Position numbers and translations under genes: made by a program. The notes beneath the pieces were generated by a model, which was not told the origin of the DNA, ran no database searches, and was given only the letters and a program-made list of their open reading frames with translations. Of a stretch of 64,000 nt of DNA, positions 1 through 11,451 are shown in pieces. Source of the stretch: Heloderma charlesbogerti (Eukaryota; Chordata; Lepidosauria; Squamata; Helodermatidae); the NCBI GenBank assembly GCA_026122225.1, contig JANEZZ010000728.1, positions 62,001 to 126,000 on the forward strand, read 5' to 3'. Position 1 is the stretch's first letter. Each line of letters opens with the position of its first letter.

Positions 1-866
1 CAGAAACAGAACAGAAACCAGTGACACTAGCATAACATTGGAGTGGCATTCTCCAAAAAACCCCAAGTCCAGTCAAAATTCTAGTAGCTAGATTTTGTAT
101 TAGCTGGGGTTTCTGGGTTCTTTTTTCAAGGACAGCCTTCTGTAGAGGATGTTGCAGTAATTCAGTCTCAAGGTAATTAAAAGTGAGGATTCACACAACC
201 TCCCTCATGTGTTCCCAAATGAGAGGATTCACGTGAGCTTTCTCATATGTTCACAAATGCACTGGCTCCCCCTGCCCGCCCCACTGGCTGTGCATTCACC
301 ATCAGTATGAGGGGGCTGTACACTCATATGTGTATAGATGTGCACATGTAGGGCTCCTGCACATCAGGGGATTCTCGGTTGTCCTAAGAGCACCCCTCCC
401 TTACTAGAGCCCTAAGCATGTACATGTGTATGGCCTCTTCACAGTCACACTGAATGCATGACCGGTGGGGTGTCTTGCCAATGTGTGTGCCTTTGTGTAG
501 GCTGTGTGTCCAACCTGCATAATCCCAGTCCCCCCTCACATGTTTATGGATATGTGAGGAAGCCAAATGGCACACACACACCCCAAATGCATCCATGATC
601 AGTGGCAAAATCTATCTGCTCTAGGAACAGGTGCAGTTGGTACGTCAACGTAAGCGCTCCCGATGAACTGGTGTGATAAGCATCTTTACGGCATATTAAA
701 AATAAGGTGCTGATATGTAAATTCAGAACTAAAATCTGGGGGTTTACTCATAATACTTCTTCATTAACCTCTACATACACTAGAAAAGTTTTCCACATTA
801 GAAGGACATCTTCAGGGTTAGCGAGGCACAGTTTTCTGTTGACTTTATAGTTTCTTAGGGTGCAGT
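1..866. other. Unique non-coding DNA
   Basis: No gene or recognised repeat. There is an imperfect duplication of about 38 bp around 185-258, both halves beginning GAGGATTC. Short open frames here show no domain and no codon signal. Confidence 0.5.
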
Positions 867-978
867 TGCATGCATGTTTAGACTGGAAAAGTCCTACAGT
901 TCCCAGCATTCTCCAAGGAGCATGGTTGGCTGGAGAATGCTGGGCATATTGTGACTTTTTTCTGCCTAAACACGCATA
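867..978. repeat. Palindromic MITE-like repeat
   Basis: The left arm (TGCATGTTTAGAC, then AAAAGTCCTACAG and CCCAGCATTCTCC) is mirrored by the right arm (GGAGAATGCTGGG, GACTTTTTTCTG, TAAACACGCATA). A shorter copy of the same foldback is at 32576-32654. The family is not named; a non-autonomous DNA transposon is inferred from the hairpin shape. Confidence 0.6.
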
Positions 979-1450
979 GGGAACAATACACCATGACAAG
1001 GTGCCACATTCTTGTGCCCATAAAAGGGGCCATCGTGCACTGATCATGACTCACTATTTGCCCAAGAATTTAGAACTGGGATGGGGGATTATGCAAGTGC
1101 ATAATATCATGCGTACCATTATTTGGAAAGATGAAGATATTCTCTGTGACCGCTACGCAAGCTATAATTTAGTGAACAAAAGATGATGAGCTTTATGGGT
1201 TCTTAAAAAAAAACACAACCTACTATATTATATTTAAAGCTAAAGAACAGCAAGTGAACCGGGAAGTTCTCCTGTACAAGCACAATTGGGACGAAAAGGA
1301 CTTGGCTGCTTCTGCGGTGCTCCCATCCATTACTATGGCTGCAGCAAAAAGAGGTGAGAAGCAGAGCCACTCCACCAGCTCTGCCGAAAGACCAGCTCGA
1401 TTGGGCTCCTCCTTTCCTTGAGCTGGTTCCATTCTAGCTCATCATTATAA

Positions 1451-1688
1451 GAGCCAGTGTGGTGTAGTGGCGAGGGTGCTGGACTAGGAGCCAGGAGATC
1501 CAGGTTCTAGGCCCCACTCAGCCATGGAAGCTCACTGGGTGACTTTGGGCCAGTCACAGACTCTCAGCCCAATCTACCTCACAGGGTTATTGTTGTGAGG
1601 ATAAAATAGTGAGGAGGAGGATAATGTATGCCGCCTTGGGTTCCTTAAGTAGGAAAAAAGGTGGGATATAAATGTAATAAATAAATAT
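1451..1688 (+). mobile_element. Sauria-type tRNA-derived SINE
   Basis: The sequence starts GAGCCAGTGTGGTGTAGTGG, a tRNA-like head containing a pol III A-box region. It has a B box (GGTTCTAGGCC, 1503-1513), then the block GCTCACTGGGTGACTTTGGG, CCTCACAGGGTT, GTTGTGAGGATAAAAT, and a tail GGTGGGATATAAATG followed by (AATA)n. I recognise this order as the squamate Sauria SINE, whose tail is related to BovB-type LINEs. It is near full length (about 238 bp). No clear target duplication was found. It is the strongest single clue to a squamate host. Confidence 0.88.
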
Positions 1689-1744
1689 ATATTGTAAGAA
1701 CTACTATTTAACTTGAAGGATGAGTGCCCAAGTTCATTTGTTTC

Positions 1745-1912
1745 CTCTTCCTCCTCATCGCTTTTTCCTTTGGTATCATGTCTTTTAGATGGTAAGCCCG
1801 AGGGCAAGGACAGTCTTGTTTTTATTGTTCCTATGTGAGCTGTTCCCGGAGCCTTTTCAGCTGAAGAGCAGGATAAAAATAAAACAAACAAACAAACAAA
1901 CAAATAAATAAG
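1745..1912 (+). repeat. LINE/SINE 3' tail-like fragment
   Basis: It contains TGGTAAGCCCGAGGGCAAGG, CTGAAGAGCAGGATAAAAAT and a terminal (AAAC)n(AATA)n run, the layout of a LINE or SINE 3' end in reptiles. The family was not resolved. Confidence 0.45.
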
Positions 1913-2931
1913 GGGTGTATGCAGGAGGACTACTCAATGGCTAGTTCCTCAACACCTTACGTGCATTTATTATGTTCTTCAGTGCAAAAGTATCACTTTG
2001 GAGGAATGAAGAATCTTCACCTTGTCAGCCAGCGCCCATCAGAGGGTGACAACAACCGGGGCTGGTCATATGCATATTATAAGAATCTTGGCATGTCCAT
2101 TTTTCATTTTGCAACCAACTTGAGCTCTGAAGAAAGTGCCTTCAAAAATGAGCTGCATGGAGACTGTTCTCCTGTTTATCATGTAAATGAATTTATGCAA
2201 ACAGCATTACCAAAGCAAAGAAGTGAATGTGCAAAGAGCCCACTCTTGATCGAAAGGATGCTGTGGACCCACTCAAAACTGCTTCGACAACTTCACATCC
2301 TTTCAGCATGAGAGAGAGTTCTGAAGATTGATTTTTTTTTCAAGGGGAGGGAGGGAGAAATGCAAATGATAAGAGAAGGGACAAAGAGGTACGTTATCAC
2401 AGAGAGGCAAAAAGAAAAAATGTTCACATGCCAAAACAAAATTTGATTTGCAGCAGATAAAAGATAGCATTGCCTTTTTCTCCCTTTCTTTTTTTTTAAG
2501 AGGAAGGCTTCATGCTGAGGACGCATTTCAAAAATCTCTCTTTCATTTTAAGTATCATGCTGAAGTAACAACTATTGATGCTGCATTCTGCTTACTGCAG
2601 AGGGACAAAAATGGAACAGTTAACAGAGTGGGACATTCTCCCGTTAGCTTCATATCCTTCAGGAGATGGCATATGTACAAATACGTATTTCTGTAGATCA
2701 GTAGGACTGCCTTCCCCTTACAACAGACGTAGACCTAGACCCGACCCTCTTAAGATTGATAATGTGCATATTTTGATTGATAAGTGTCCAAATATAATAA
2801 AGGGGGAAGCAGTGCCTTGTTTTGTGTGTTTATGTGTGGGGGCAGGTAGTGCTGTTGTAAGGGTAAGAAAGCTGTTCGCACTTTTTTAAAGGTAAGCAGT
2901 AGCACTAAAGAAGACATTCCCTACCATTCTG
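1913..2931. other. Unique non-coding DNA
   Basis: Several open frames of 77-130 codons occur (for example 1919-2311 on +), but they overlap in conflicting frames, have no recognisable domain and lack splice context. I see nothing else. Confidence 0.5.
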
Positions 2932-3369
2932 TAGGGCTGGGCAAATCAGTCAAGTTTGTTTTCGGCAAACCTGTCCCATTTCTGCATTGCTTTGTGAAAT
3001 GTTAGAGAAAAATATGCTTGAAAACTCATGCATGCTTTCATGCGCATGTTTAAAATATATGTATTTTTAAGACAAGTTTTGAAATCTATGCATTTTTAAT
3101 AAGCATTTTTTAAATGTACACATTTCCCCATCATAGGTGAAAGTGATTTTGTGTGCACTTTCCCCTAATGTGCACATTTTATTTGTACTTTTTCTTCATA
3201 TGCACTTTTTTGGTGCGTATTATTTTAGTTGCCGAACTTGAGCTCAACCATGTGAAAACTGCAGATTTCAGAACGCAAGTGCATTCCAGCTCATGCTTTG
3301 AGTCAAGGAATGTAAATGAGGTACGTCTGCATGAAAACGTGACCTGAGCCAAATTCTCACCCATCCCTA
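2932..3369. mobile_element. MITE with TAGGG...CCCTA ends (family B)
   Basis: The ends are TAGGGCTGGGCAAATC and CCATCCCTA. The interior is AT-rich with repeated TGCACATTT/ATGCATTTTT words. Related elements with perfect 8-bp duplications are at 42146-42585 and 52801-53211. No duplication is visible here (CCATTCTG against AACTTAAA), so the edges or the site have decayed. Confidence 0.55.
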
Positions 3370-4259
3370 AACTTAAAACAATTGAACTTGAAAATGAAAG
3401 AAAATGTGCTTGAAATGGTGGAACATTCTATACGGAAATGGAACACAGATGAACATATTCCATTCCGTTTTGATAATACATTGGAAAACAGGACACTGGG
3501 GGCATCATTAGAGAGCTTTTTTCTCCCTTGAGGATCAGATGAATTTTTGTACACACAGTCTTTGCCACTGGCATGACTCTTGAGCTGAACACATGCTAGT
3601 GTCCCACTTGCCTGCAGAAGGAGGACCCCTGGAGAGATGGCAACATGGGTGTTGTTGTTCATGCAACCTGCGTTGTGAGGGAAATATAGGGGTTTCCTGG
3701 GGAACCTCTGAGCTTCTTGGTTAGCAGTAAAACACCATACTGAAGAACTGGAGAAATTCCCATGCAAATGCAATAAAAGATTTTTCTGCAATAAAGTGCT
3801 TCCATTACTAAAGTGATTGAAGTGCTTTCATTGCTAAAGTGTCAGTACTGCTAAAGATACCAGCAGTGCAGCCCTGTACATGTCTGCTCGGAGTCCCATT
3901 GAGATCAGTGAGTCTTGTTCCCAGGTAAGTGGATTTTGGATTGCACCTGACTTGGATGCTGCTCTCCTCAGCCAGCCAGTTGCCTGCATTTGCTGCAGAG
4001 CAAGTTCAGGTAGACGCTTGCCAGGCACTTCAGTAAGAGGCCCTCTAAAGCTTGTGCATTCACATCAGCCAGTGATCCATGACTGGCCATGCAGCAAGAC
4101 TGTCCCATGAGGGAGACGTAGGCAGAGGCTTCTCTTTGCGATTGTGCTGCCCATAAAGGTTTTCTAAGGCCACTGCTCTTGCCAGTGTCGAGACATATTT
4201 CTTCCTCTTTTACCTGCAGGAGTCTGGGATCCTTTTGCAATGAGGCTTCATCTTTTTAT
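3370..4259. other. Unique non-coding DNA
   Basis: No gene or identifiable repeat. The 144-codon minus frame at 3357-3791 has no recognisable domain. Confidence 0.45.
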
Positions 4260-4267
4260 TCTGTAGC

Positions 4268-4930
4268 TAGGGATGTACAAAAGTCCCTTACCTTTGATGA
4301 AAGTTGATTCGCGGTGGGGGGGAGGTGCTCCGTCCCTCCCCGCAAAATTCTGGATGGGGGGGAGGCGCCCCATCCCTCCTGCCGCGAATCCTGTTCTGCT
4401 GGGACTGCAAATGGCGGCGGCCGTTTGCGTCCCTGCAGTCAGCCGTGATAGGCTACGTAAATGTTAACGTAGCCTATCACGGCTGAGTGGGGAAAAAACA
4501 AAAACTGCTCGTACGCAAATGGCGGCACCCATGGGCGCCGCCATTTGCGTATGCGTGGTTTTTGTTTTTCACTCAGCCGTGATGGGCTACGTAAACATTT
4601 ACGTAGCCTATCATGGTATTTTTTTTAAATCTAGCCGTGATAGGCTACGTAAATGTTTACGTAGCCTATCACGTTTTCGGGGTGTTTTTTTTTAAACTGG
4701 AAATGGCGGTGGCGGCGGCAGCCGGTCAGAAGACCGGCTGCCGCACCCGCTGCCACCGCACCGCCGCCGCACCGCCACCGCAGCCGCCGCCGCCAGGGAC
4801 ATTCGCACAAGGTAAGTCCCATCCCGGGGGGGGGCGGGGGCGCAGACCGTTTCGCCACCAATTTTGGGGGGCCGAATGTGCTGGCATTCGGCCTCCCTGA
4901 GATTCGTGGCGAAATTCTCTGACATCCCTA
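4268..4930 (+). mobile_element. Compound-palindrome hAT-like MITE, copy H1
   Basis: Ends are TAGGGATGT and ACATCCCTA, flanked by a perfect 8-bp duplication TCTGTAGC (4260-4267 and 4931-4938), which points to the hAT superfamily. The left part holds G-rich units (GGGGGGAGGCGCCCC). The middle is a chain of palindromes with GGCTACGTAAAT / TTTACGTAGCC arms, at about 4449-4484, 4580-4616 and 4634-4674, plus a CAAATGGCGG foldback. The right part is ATGGCGGTGG, a CAGCCGGTC/GACCGGCTG hairpin, the donor-like AAGGTAAGT (4809-4817) and a terminal hairpin on GAATG..CATTC. There is no transposase. 663 bp. Confidence 0.85.
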
Positions 4931-5333
4931 TCTGTAGCCAAAGTGTACAGGTGATTCAGGAACAGAAGGAAATGCCTGGATCACCCTTCAGCTCGTAGCT
5001 TTGGTTTCAGCATGCAGCCTTGCATCATTTGATCTTGCGTGATTTATTTTTAATTAAAAAAATAGATAAATAGCAGGTGTAGAGGTGGGGCAGGCTTGGT
5101 CTGGACTGTGAGGTGGGGTGATAGGGGATTTAGCCCTTTAGCCCCGCCACAGTCTCAATTGAAACCAAGGTGGGGAGGGCATGCCTGCTAATTGCCATCG
5201 GAACTTTCTATTTCCTGCTAGTGCAAATAGCAGGCAGGCAGGGGGCAAATCCAATGGGGGCAGAGAGTTAAACCAGTATCAAGCAGTTTTCTATGTAATG
5301 TACACAACTAAATCCCACTGAAAATCAACGTAA

Positions 5334-5530
5334 CAGTGGAGGCTGGTGGCTCCAATGTCAAGGGGCGGTAGATCTGCTCTGGGTTTCAGTCAGAACCAAT
5401 CGGAACTCTAAAGGAGCTATCTAAGTTGCTGAATGTAGGGCTCAGCACCTTGGATTGCTCCTTTAGAGTTCTGGCTGAAACCCAGTGTGGCTTCCTCGCC
5501 CCATGACATCGGAGCCACCTGCCTCCACAT
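5334..5530. mobile_element. hAT-like MITE, CAGTGGAGGCTGG family
   Basis: Left end CAGTGGAGGCTGGTGGCTCC mirrors the right end GGAGCCACCTGCCTCCAC. The duplication is CAACGTAA/CAATGTAA; the single difference is a CpG-to-TpG change. The interior is a foldback (CTAAAGGAGCTATC against GCTCCTTTAGAG). Sister copies are at 33203-33362 and 39943-40155. Confidence 0.82.
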
Positions 5531-5538
5531 CAATGTAA

Positions 5539-6871
5539 TTGACTAACAAAAAGAATTGGGATGCAGGCACTGCAGGCACTGCAGCTCCAGCTGCACACCT
5601 TCATCAGGACTGTTGCCTCTGTTCCTGGAGTCCTGGGGTGATCCTGGTGCATCAGGAACATCAGGATGGGAACATCTGCATGCTTTCGGTTCTCCAGTGT
5701 GCTACAGCCTCCTTGAGAGGGCATCTCAGGAGGTCTGCTGACTTCCTCTGAATCCTCTTGACTCCTGCAGACTCTAGGCCAATGATAGGATCCTCCTCCT
5801 CTGAGGTGTCATCGAGTGCTGGGGTGGTCCTGCTTGGAAGGTGATGGGGCACAAGAAGAACGCAAGGTTCCCAGTCATGGGGTGGATTCAAAGCAGGAAG
5901 GTCAGGGATGGAGCAAGCATGGACAGGGAAATTGGGGGCAGGTTGCCCCATTGCCCCTTCACACTTGATGCATTCTTCTAATGCATGAATAGGGCTCTGG
6001 ATAAACCAGAATTCAAGACGAGTGGAATTCAGGACAAACAAACCCATAGAACAATACATGAACAGAACATGATAATCATTCATTTCATGTGACTAGTCAC
6101 TTTGAAATGTACCAAGCTGGTTATTGTTTATAGGACTGCAATATTTAATCAGTAGAATAGTCAGCTAAAGCGTTATTCACATAATTGGTGGGAGCAATTT
6201 TAATAACATTACCTATGAATTGGTACTCCTCAGTATTTATTAATGATGCAGACCATTATTGTGCTTGAGGAAGGGACTAAAAAGTTCACAGAATTCAGAA
6301 GTATTTCAGGGTTTCATATGTATCTAGGCTATTAACCTTCTGCCATATTTCAGTGATTTTCAAAGCACAGTTGAATGGGATTTCTATGATATGGTAATGA
6401 TCTTCACAATGAGATCCGTGACAAGAAGATCTGAGAAGGTATGACTAAAGCTGCCTGCTGGGGCTCTTTGAAGATCTCCACAGAAAATACACAGAAGCAG
6501 GAAAGAAGGCCTTGTCTGGGCCATTTAATTCCTTTTTATATAGTATGCAGATCCCACTCTTTGAAAATAAACATATAGATCACAATCGTTTGGCCAATTT
6601 GAGATGGAATCATACTGTGAGGGGAGTGTTCCATTCAGTTTCCATATGGTGAAAGTGGTGCTGTGAAAGCCCCCAGTCTAAAGATCTGGAATGGGACCAA
6701 TTACATGGAAAGGTTGGATCTGATTTTAAAGGCAAATGGGGTGCCTGGGTGAGTAGTGAAGAATTCTCCCCCTGCCCACAGCAGCTGCCCTGCAGCTCTC
6801 TCCCTAAGTACTTTTTTCTTAACCAGGCCCACTTCCTGTATCAGAGTCTTCTGTAATGTTTCCTAGCCCCT
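5539..6871. other. Unidentified non-coding DNA
   Basis: No confident feature. The minus frame 5661-6083 (140 codons) contains an acidic stretch (DDTSEEEDP) but no known domain. From about 6090 to 6700 the DNA is AT-rich and looks unique. Confidence 0.4.
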
Positions 6872-7204
6872 TTGGCCTCAGAGAGCACTGTCAGGGTGGA
6901 AACTGAGCCCATAGAGCCCCAGAGCAGTTCTGATTCTGAGGAAGAACAGCAATCTGTGGGAGAGGAGCACGCTCATCGCTCACAGGCACAGCAGCTGGCA
7001 GAGATTCCTCCTGCCAGCATTCCTGGGATAGATAGTGACCCTGGCAGCGAGAGAGCGCTGGAGGGGGGCTTGCTGGACGCTCGGCGCAGACGCAGGGAGC
7101 AGCAACACATGGAGGGCGCCGAAAGGAGGTGCTCCGCTCGTTTGGCGCTCAAACAACGGTTGCGACCCAAGGACCCAAGGGAAAGAAGGAGGATCTCTCC
7201 ATAG
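6872..7204 (+). other. Unrecognised 110-codon open frame, acidic then Arg-rich
   Basis: The frame encodes an acidic, Ser-rich first half (SSDSEEEQQ near residue 20) and an Arg-rich second half (DARRRRREQQ, then RRCSARLALKQR, PRERRR). No catalytic motif is visible. There is no acceptor or donor that would make it a credible exon. It ends 76 bp before MITE H2. I suspect, without proof, that it comes from a decayed LTR retroelement, because squamate LTR elements often carry similar acidic/basic open stretches. Chance GC-rich reading frame is the alternative. Confidence 0.25.
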
Positions 7205-7280
7205 CCCATACGTTCAGAGTCTTCCCACAGTTCTCCTTCAAACGGGGATCAACTGCCTTACCTGGAGCTTAGGCTGCTCT

Positions 7281-8190
7281 TAGGGATGTACGAAAGTGAC
7301 GTACCTTTCACGGATTATGTTGATGGCGGTGGGGAAGCGTTCCATCCCTCCCCCCGGAATCCTGGCCAGGGGGGAGGCGCTCCGTTCCTCCCCCCGGAAT
7401 CCTCAAACAGCCGGCTGTGCTCCGTGGCAGCTCCACGGAGCAGCCGGCCAGGCCCGGCCCGGCCAGGCCAGAGCCGTCCACAGCCGGATTTCCGGCCGCG
7501 GAGGGCTCTGGGTAAAAACAAACAAACAAACAATGCGTACGCAAATGGCGGCTGCTACGGCCGCCGCCATTTGCGTTCCTTCTTTACTGTCTTAATCTAC
7601 GTAAATATTTACATAGACTATGACGGTGAAAATCAAGGGGAACACAAATAGCGTAGCGGGCGCCATTTGCGTCCTTTTGATTCCCTGTTTTAGCCTACGT
7701 AAAGATTTACGTAGGCTAAAACGGTGAATGAAAAAGGGACGCAAATAGCGCCCGCTACGCTATTTATGTTCCCCTTGATTTTCGCCGTCATAGTCTACGT
7801 AAATATTTACATAGATTAAGACAGCCAAAAAGAAGGAACGCAAATGGCGGCAGCCGTAGCCGCCGCCATTTGCGTACACGTTTTTTTTTTAACCCACCCC
7901 CAACCATGATAGGCTACGTAAATCTTTACGTAGCCTATCACGTCTTCCCCCCCCCCCCACAAGCCTGGAAATGGCGGTGGCGGCAGCCGGTCGGAAGACC
8001 GGCTGCTGCCTTTGCCAGAGCCGCTGCCAGAGCTGCCACCGCCCAGAAGATCCATTGCAGGTAAGTCTCATCCCGGGGGGGATCCGCAGGGGGGCGGGGG
8101 GGCAGGCCGTTCCACCACAGATTTCGGGGGGCCGAATGCACTGGCATTCGGCCTCACCAAGATCCGTGGTGGAATTCTCTGACATCCCTA
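7281..8190 (+). mobile_element. Compound-palindrome hAT-like MITE, copy H2
   Basis: Ends are TAGGGATGT and ACATCCCTA. Flanks are GCTGCTCT (7273-7280) and GCCACTCT (8191-8198). Both derive from GCCGCTCT by CpG decay on opposite strands, so I read them as one 8-bp duplication. It carries extra palindrome modules of the TAGTCTACGTAAAT type and a CAAATAGCG module not seen in H1. The right part keeps ATGGCGGTGG (7971) and the donor-like CAGGTAAGT (GT at 8061). 910 bp, no transposase. Confidence 0.83.
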
Positions 8191-8198
8191 GCCACTCT

Positions 8199-9310
8199 GC
8201 TATCTATCCCCAGTGCAGTACCTTGCTTAGTTGCTAGTGATTAGTATCTGTAAGAGTCATAAAGTAATAATGGAATGAAGCCTTGGAAATAATCCTCGTC
8301 GTCTGCGTCCTGAGTTGGCTATTGGAGGGGCAGCAAGAGGCAGCTAGGGCGCTCCTGACAGGCAGTATGCCAGCCTTTGGGCTTTTTTAATCAGGCACCT
8401 GAGTCCATTCCTCAGTACCTGGCTATTCCAGTTGAGACGGACTCATCTCATCATCTCCTGGCCTTTTCCTGCTGTTGTTGTAGCTGTCCAAGGAACATTC
8501 CAGTTTCTTTGGATGAAACTGTTGCCCCTTGTGCCTCTCTGTGTCTGCTACAACTCCAATATTAAGTTGGGGGGCACTTTGAGAGCAGCATGGGGCTCCT
8601 TCCAAGGCAGCCCCCTTCTTCCCTTCACCTGGTGTCTGCGGATCAGATTTCTGACCTTTCCAGTAGGTTTCCATCCTCCTTTTCTTTCCTTTCCCCATAA
8701 AGCTGTAGGGAAGCTTTTTTAAAAGTTGCCTGGGATATAGACCCATTAACATCAGTATCATTGCATCACTTCTGGCCTGGCCTAATATACGCTGATCAGA
8801 GCCAACCAAAGTGCAGAGCTGTGGAGAGGCCAAGACCCACATTACTTGCAACACCTTGCTGGGAGAAAAGTGCCTGGAGAAAAATGGTCTGGGCAGGGAG
8901 ACAGCAGCTCTGCACACCTAACCCACATGCCCTTGTACCTTGTGCTTTTAAAAGGACCATCTCCCCCCCCCCTTTTATTTCCCTCTATGTGATTGGGGCA
9001 ATTCCGTGTTTTATCACACAGAACTGTCATAACCATGTCTTGAAGACCTAGTTGTACTAGTAAATCTTTTGCCTGTTCTGGACCAGTTCAGACAACTAAC
9101 ATGACTGAATACTGCTCCAGACAAACAAACTAACTAAATCCCTGTGCGTAGAAATCTAGCATGCCTATTTGGAAGGAAATATTTGTATGGAAGAGCATTC
9201 AGTCATGTGAAACCCCAGTACATCCCAGACACTGGTTTATAAGCTCCATGAGAACTAGGCCAAAGGTTGCAAGGGATTACATCCTTAAAATGAAAATAAG
9301 CAATACTATA
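8199..9310. other. Unique non-coding DNA
   Basis: No supported feature. The minus frame 8423-8917 (164 codons) has no recognisable domain and overlaps competing plus-strand frames. Confidence 0.45.
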
Positions 9311-9391
9311 TGGAATCTGCTGATCCTATATTATAACAGGATTATTATAATCCTATTATTATAATAATCTGATCATTATAATCCTAACTCT
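9311..9391. repeat. AT-rich palindromic repeat, copy 1
   Basis: It contains GGAATCTGCTGATCCTATAT followed by repeated ATTATAAT foldbacks and TAATAATCTGAT. The same word order occurs at 20705-20790, so this is a dispersed repeat and not simple AT-richness. Family unknown. Confidence 0.6.
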
Positions 9392-9734
9392 ATCCTTATT
9401 ATTGAAATCACGTAAAACTTACCACTTGAATATTGAGAAGTCTCCTGTTAGTGACTCTTCCACTATGAAATAGTATTATACATGAAGCTTCCCTCTGTTT
9501 GGTGACTTCATGAAATGGTGCACTCATAAAACTCATAAATGTCGCCATGGTTTTGCTCAAATGATCCCTCCAGGATCAGTCTCTAAACTAAGGGTTGGCA
9601 ACTGGTGGCCCAGTAGCTTAATCCATTCCTCAGAGCAAAAGCCCCCTGTCGCACTTCTCAGCCTCTTTCTCCAGCACTTGAAAAAGGCTGAAGGCTGCTT
9701 AACGCAAACCAGTGTAAGCAATGGATTGTAAATA

Positions 9735-9841
9735 ACATAATAAAGGTTGTCAGCAATAAACCTTAAGCACCCTAGGAATATGAATGAAGAGTGGTATAAA
9801 AATACCTATAATAAATAAATAAATAAGCAAGCAAGCAAGCA
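9735..9841 (+). repeat. LINE-type 3' tail with (AATA)n(AAGC)n
   Basis: AGAGTGGTATAAAAATACC leads into a short tetranucleotide run at 9809-9841. This is the typical layout of an L2-type LINE or SINE tail. No coding remnant is attached. Confidence 0.45.
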
Positions 9842-10277
9842 GAGACCATATTTGGAACTCAGCAAGGGCTAAAGTTTCAGCAGCAATGGTCCTGATTCAT
9901 TCACACCTGAGCTGCACATCGGTAAAAGGGCTTTTCCCTCCAATGCTGCCAGTGTGAACAGCAAGAGAAACTTATCTAATGCACAGTCTGTTTCCCGCCT
10001 CCCAGCTGAGCAGAGCAAAGCAGAGCAAGCTGCTCCAGCTGGTCCAGGGACTATAGAAGCAAGCAAGCTCCCAGAGAGCGAGCGACCAGAGCGAGCGAAC
10101 AGGGGGAGCAAACAGGAGTTGGCCAGGGGAGTTGCAGTGGTAGAAGAGACAAAGGAGACAAAGGAGACAGAGGCTAAGAGACTTCCACACCAGTGGGACT
10201 CTGCTCCTGAGTAGAGGAGCAGGCACAGGCTAGTCTAGAACAATCACAAAGCTAGACACAAAAAGGGAAAAGAGGCA

Positions 10278-11302
10278 ATGGAAGGACAGGACTCTCCAGT
10301 GGTGGTGACCTGCAAGGTGTGTGCAGTGTTTGTTTTCTTGCCTAAGAACAACATGGCCTACACCTGCAACAAGTGCAAGTTGATCACGCTGCTGGAAGAA
10401 AAAGTAAGTGGACTGGAGCAGTGACTGTCGACCCTCCGGGGAATAAGAGAACACGAAGCGTTCTTGGACAGAATGGGGGAACTACAGCAGCAAAGGGAAG
10501 ACTAGAAGCTTGAAGAGCAACAGCAAGATGAAGCTGAAGTGGGAAATGCTGAGGAGAAGAAAAATGGAGTAGAGGATACTCCTTGGAAAAGGGTGACAGT
10601 TAGGAGAAGAAGAACTAGATGCCACTCTGCACCAGTGGAAGCAGTGGAGCTGTGGAACCGATTCCAGGTACTTACGGATGAGACTGGAAGACAGCCTGCA
10701 GAGGAAGAACCACAGGGGAACCTACATAAGAGTGAGCAAGAGGCTGAAGGTCAGTCAAACAGAGGCGATGAAACCTAGGCCTACAACAACAAGAAGAGAA
10801 GAGGAGTAGTAGTGGGAGATTCCTTGCTGCATGGGATCGAGACCCAAGTATATTGTGAAGACCCATGGATTCACCAGGTATGTCATCTCCCGGAAGAATG
10901 GATTAGAGACATGACTGAAAGGTTGCCTGCACTCATAAAGCCCACTGACAGGTATCCCTTTCTTCTCATCCATGTGGGAACAAATGATACTGCCAAGCGG
11001 AGCGACGAAGAAATCATGTCAGATTTTGAAGCTTTGGGAAGGAAACTCAAGAACTTTGGGGCCCAGATAGTTTTCTCATCCATACTTCCAGTAGTTAGAA
11101 GATAGAAAGGGAAAGAAAAATACTCTGGGTGAATGACTGGCTACGAAGGTGGTGCCGACGAGAGAGATTTGGATTCTGGGACCACGGGCTATATTTCCTG
11201 GAAGATGGACTGTTGGCAAGGGACGGGTTGCACCTCACAAAGGATGGGAAGAATGTGTTTGGCTACAGCATGAAGAACTTCATCAGGAGGGCTTTAAACT
11301 GA
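10278..11302 (+). pseudogene. CR1 ORF1 remnant, zinc-binding plus esterase motifs
   Basis: In functional CR1s the ORF1 protein binds RNA and carries an SGNH-type esterase domain. From ATG 10278 the frame shows two CxxC pairs (CKVC, CNKC) in the first 40 codons, like the CR1 zinc-binding head. It then runs through an acidic coiled-coil-like stretch to VVGDSLLHG (about 10806) and IHVGTNDTAK (about 10968), the first and third esterase blocks. DGLHLTKDG (about 11220) supplies the Asp-x-x-His block. In-frame stops lie at 10422 (likely CGA to TGA), 10503, 10776 and 11103. A frameshift between 11105 and 11120 precedes the last 60 codons. About 340 codons in total. Confidence 0.85.
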
Positions 11303-11451
11303 ATTCTGCGGGGAAGGGAGATGTAAAATTGGGGGTAACAATGGATGTAGGCTCATGCGCTGCAACGGAGAGAACAGCTCTAATAGCACCCAATAATAGT
11401 CTTCAGTCACATGTAGGAAGAAAGCCAGGCTATGAAGCACATGGTCTTTGA

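Noticed and set aside
1451..1530. tRNA gene
   Set aside because: A and B boxes are present but no cloverleaf closes, and the sequence continues into the Sauria SINE body.
4440..4680. CRISPR-like array of regularly spaced palindromes
   Set aside because: The repeats are palindromes inside a transposon with 8-bp duplications; spacers are not unique but shared between copies, and the host is a vertebrate.
4613..4941. Ala/Pro-rich overlapping frames in H1 on both strands
   Set aside because: They follow from GC-rich palindromic triplets, occur in all frames at once, and the ATG-to-donor phase is not kept between copies.
10278..11302. Host esterase-like gene
   Set aside because: The GDSL/GTND blocks lie between a zinc-binding head and an ORF2 with reverse transcriptase in CR1 order, so this is CR1 ORF1.
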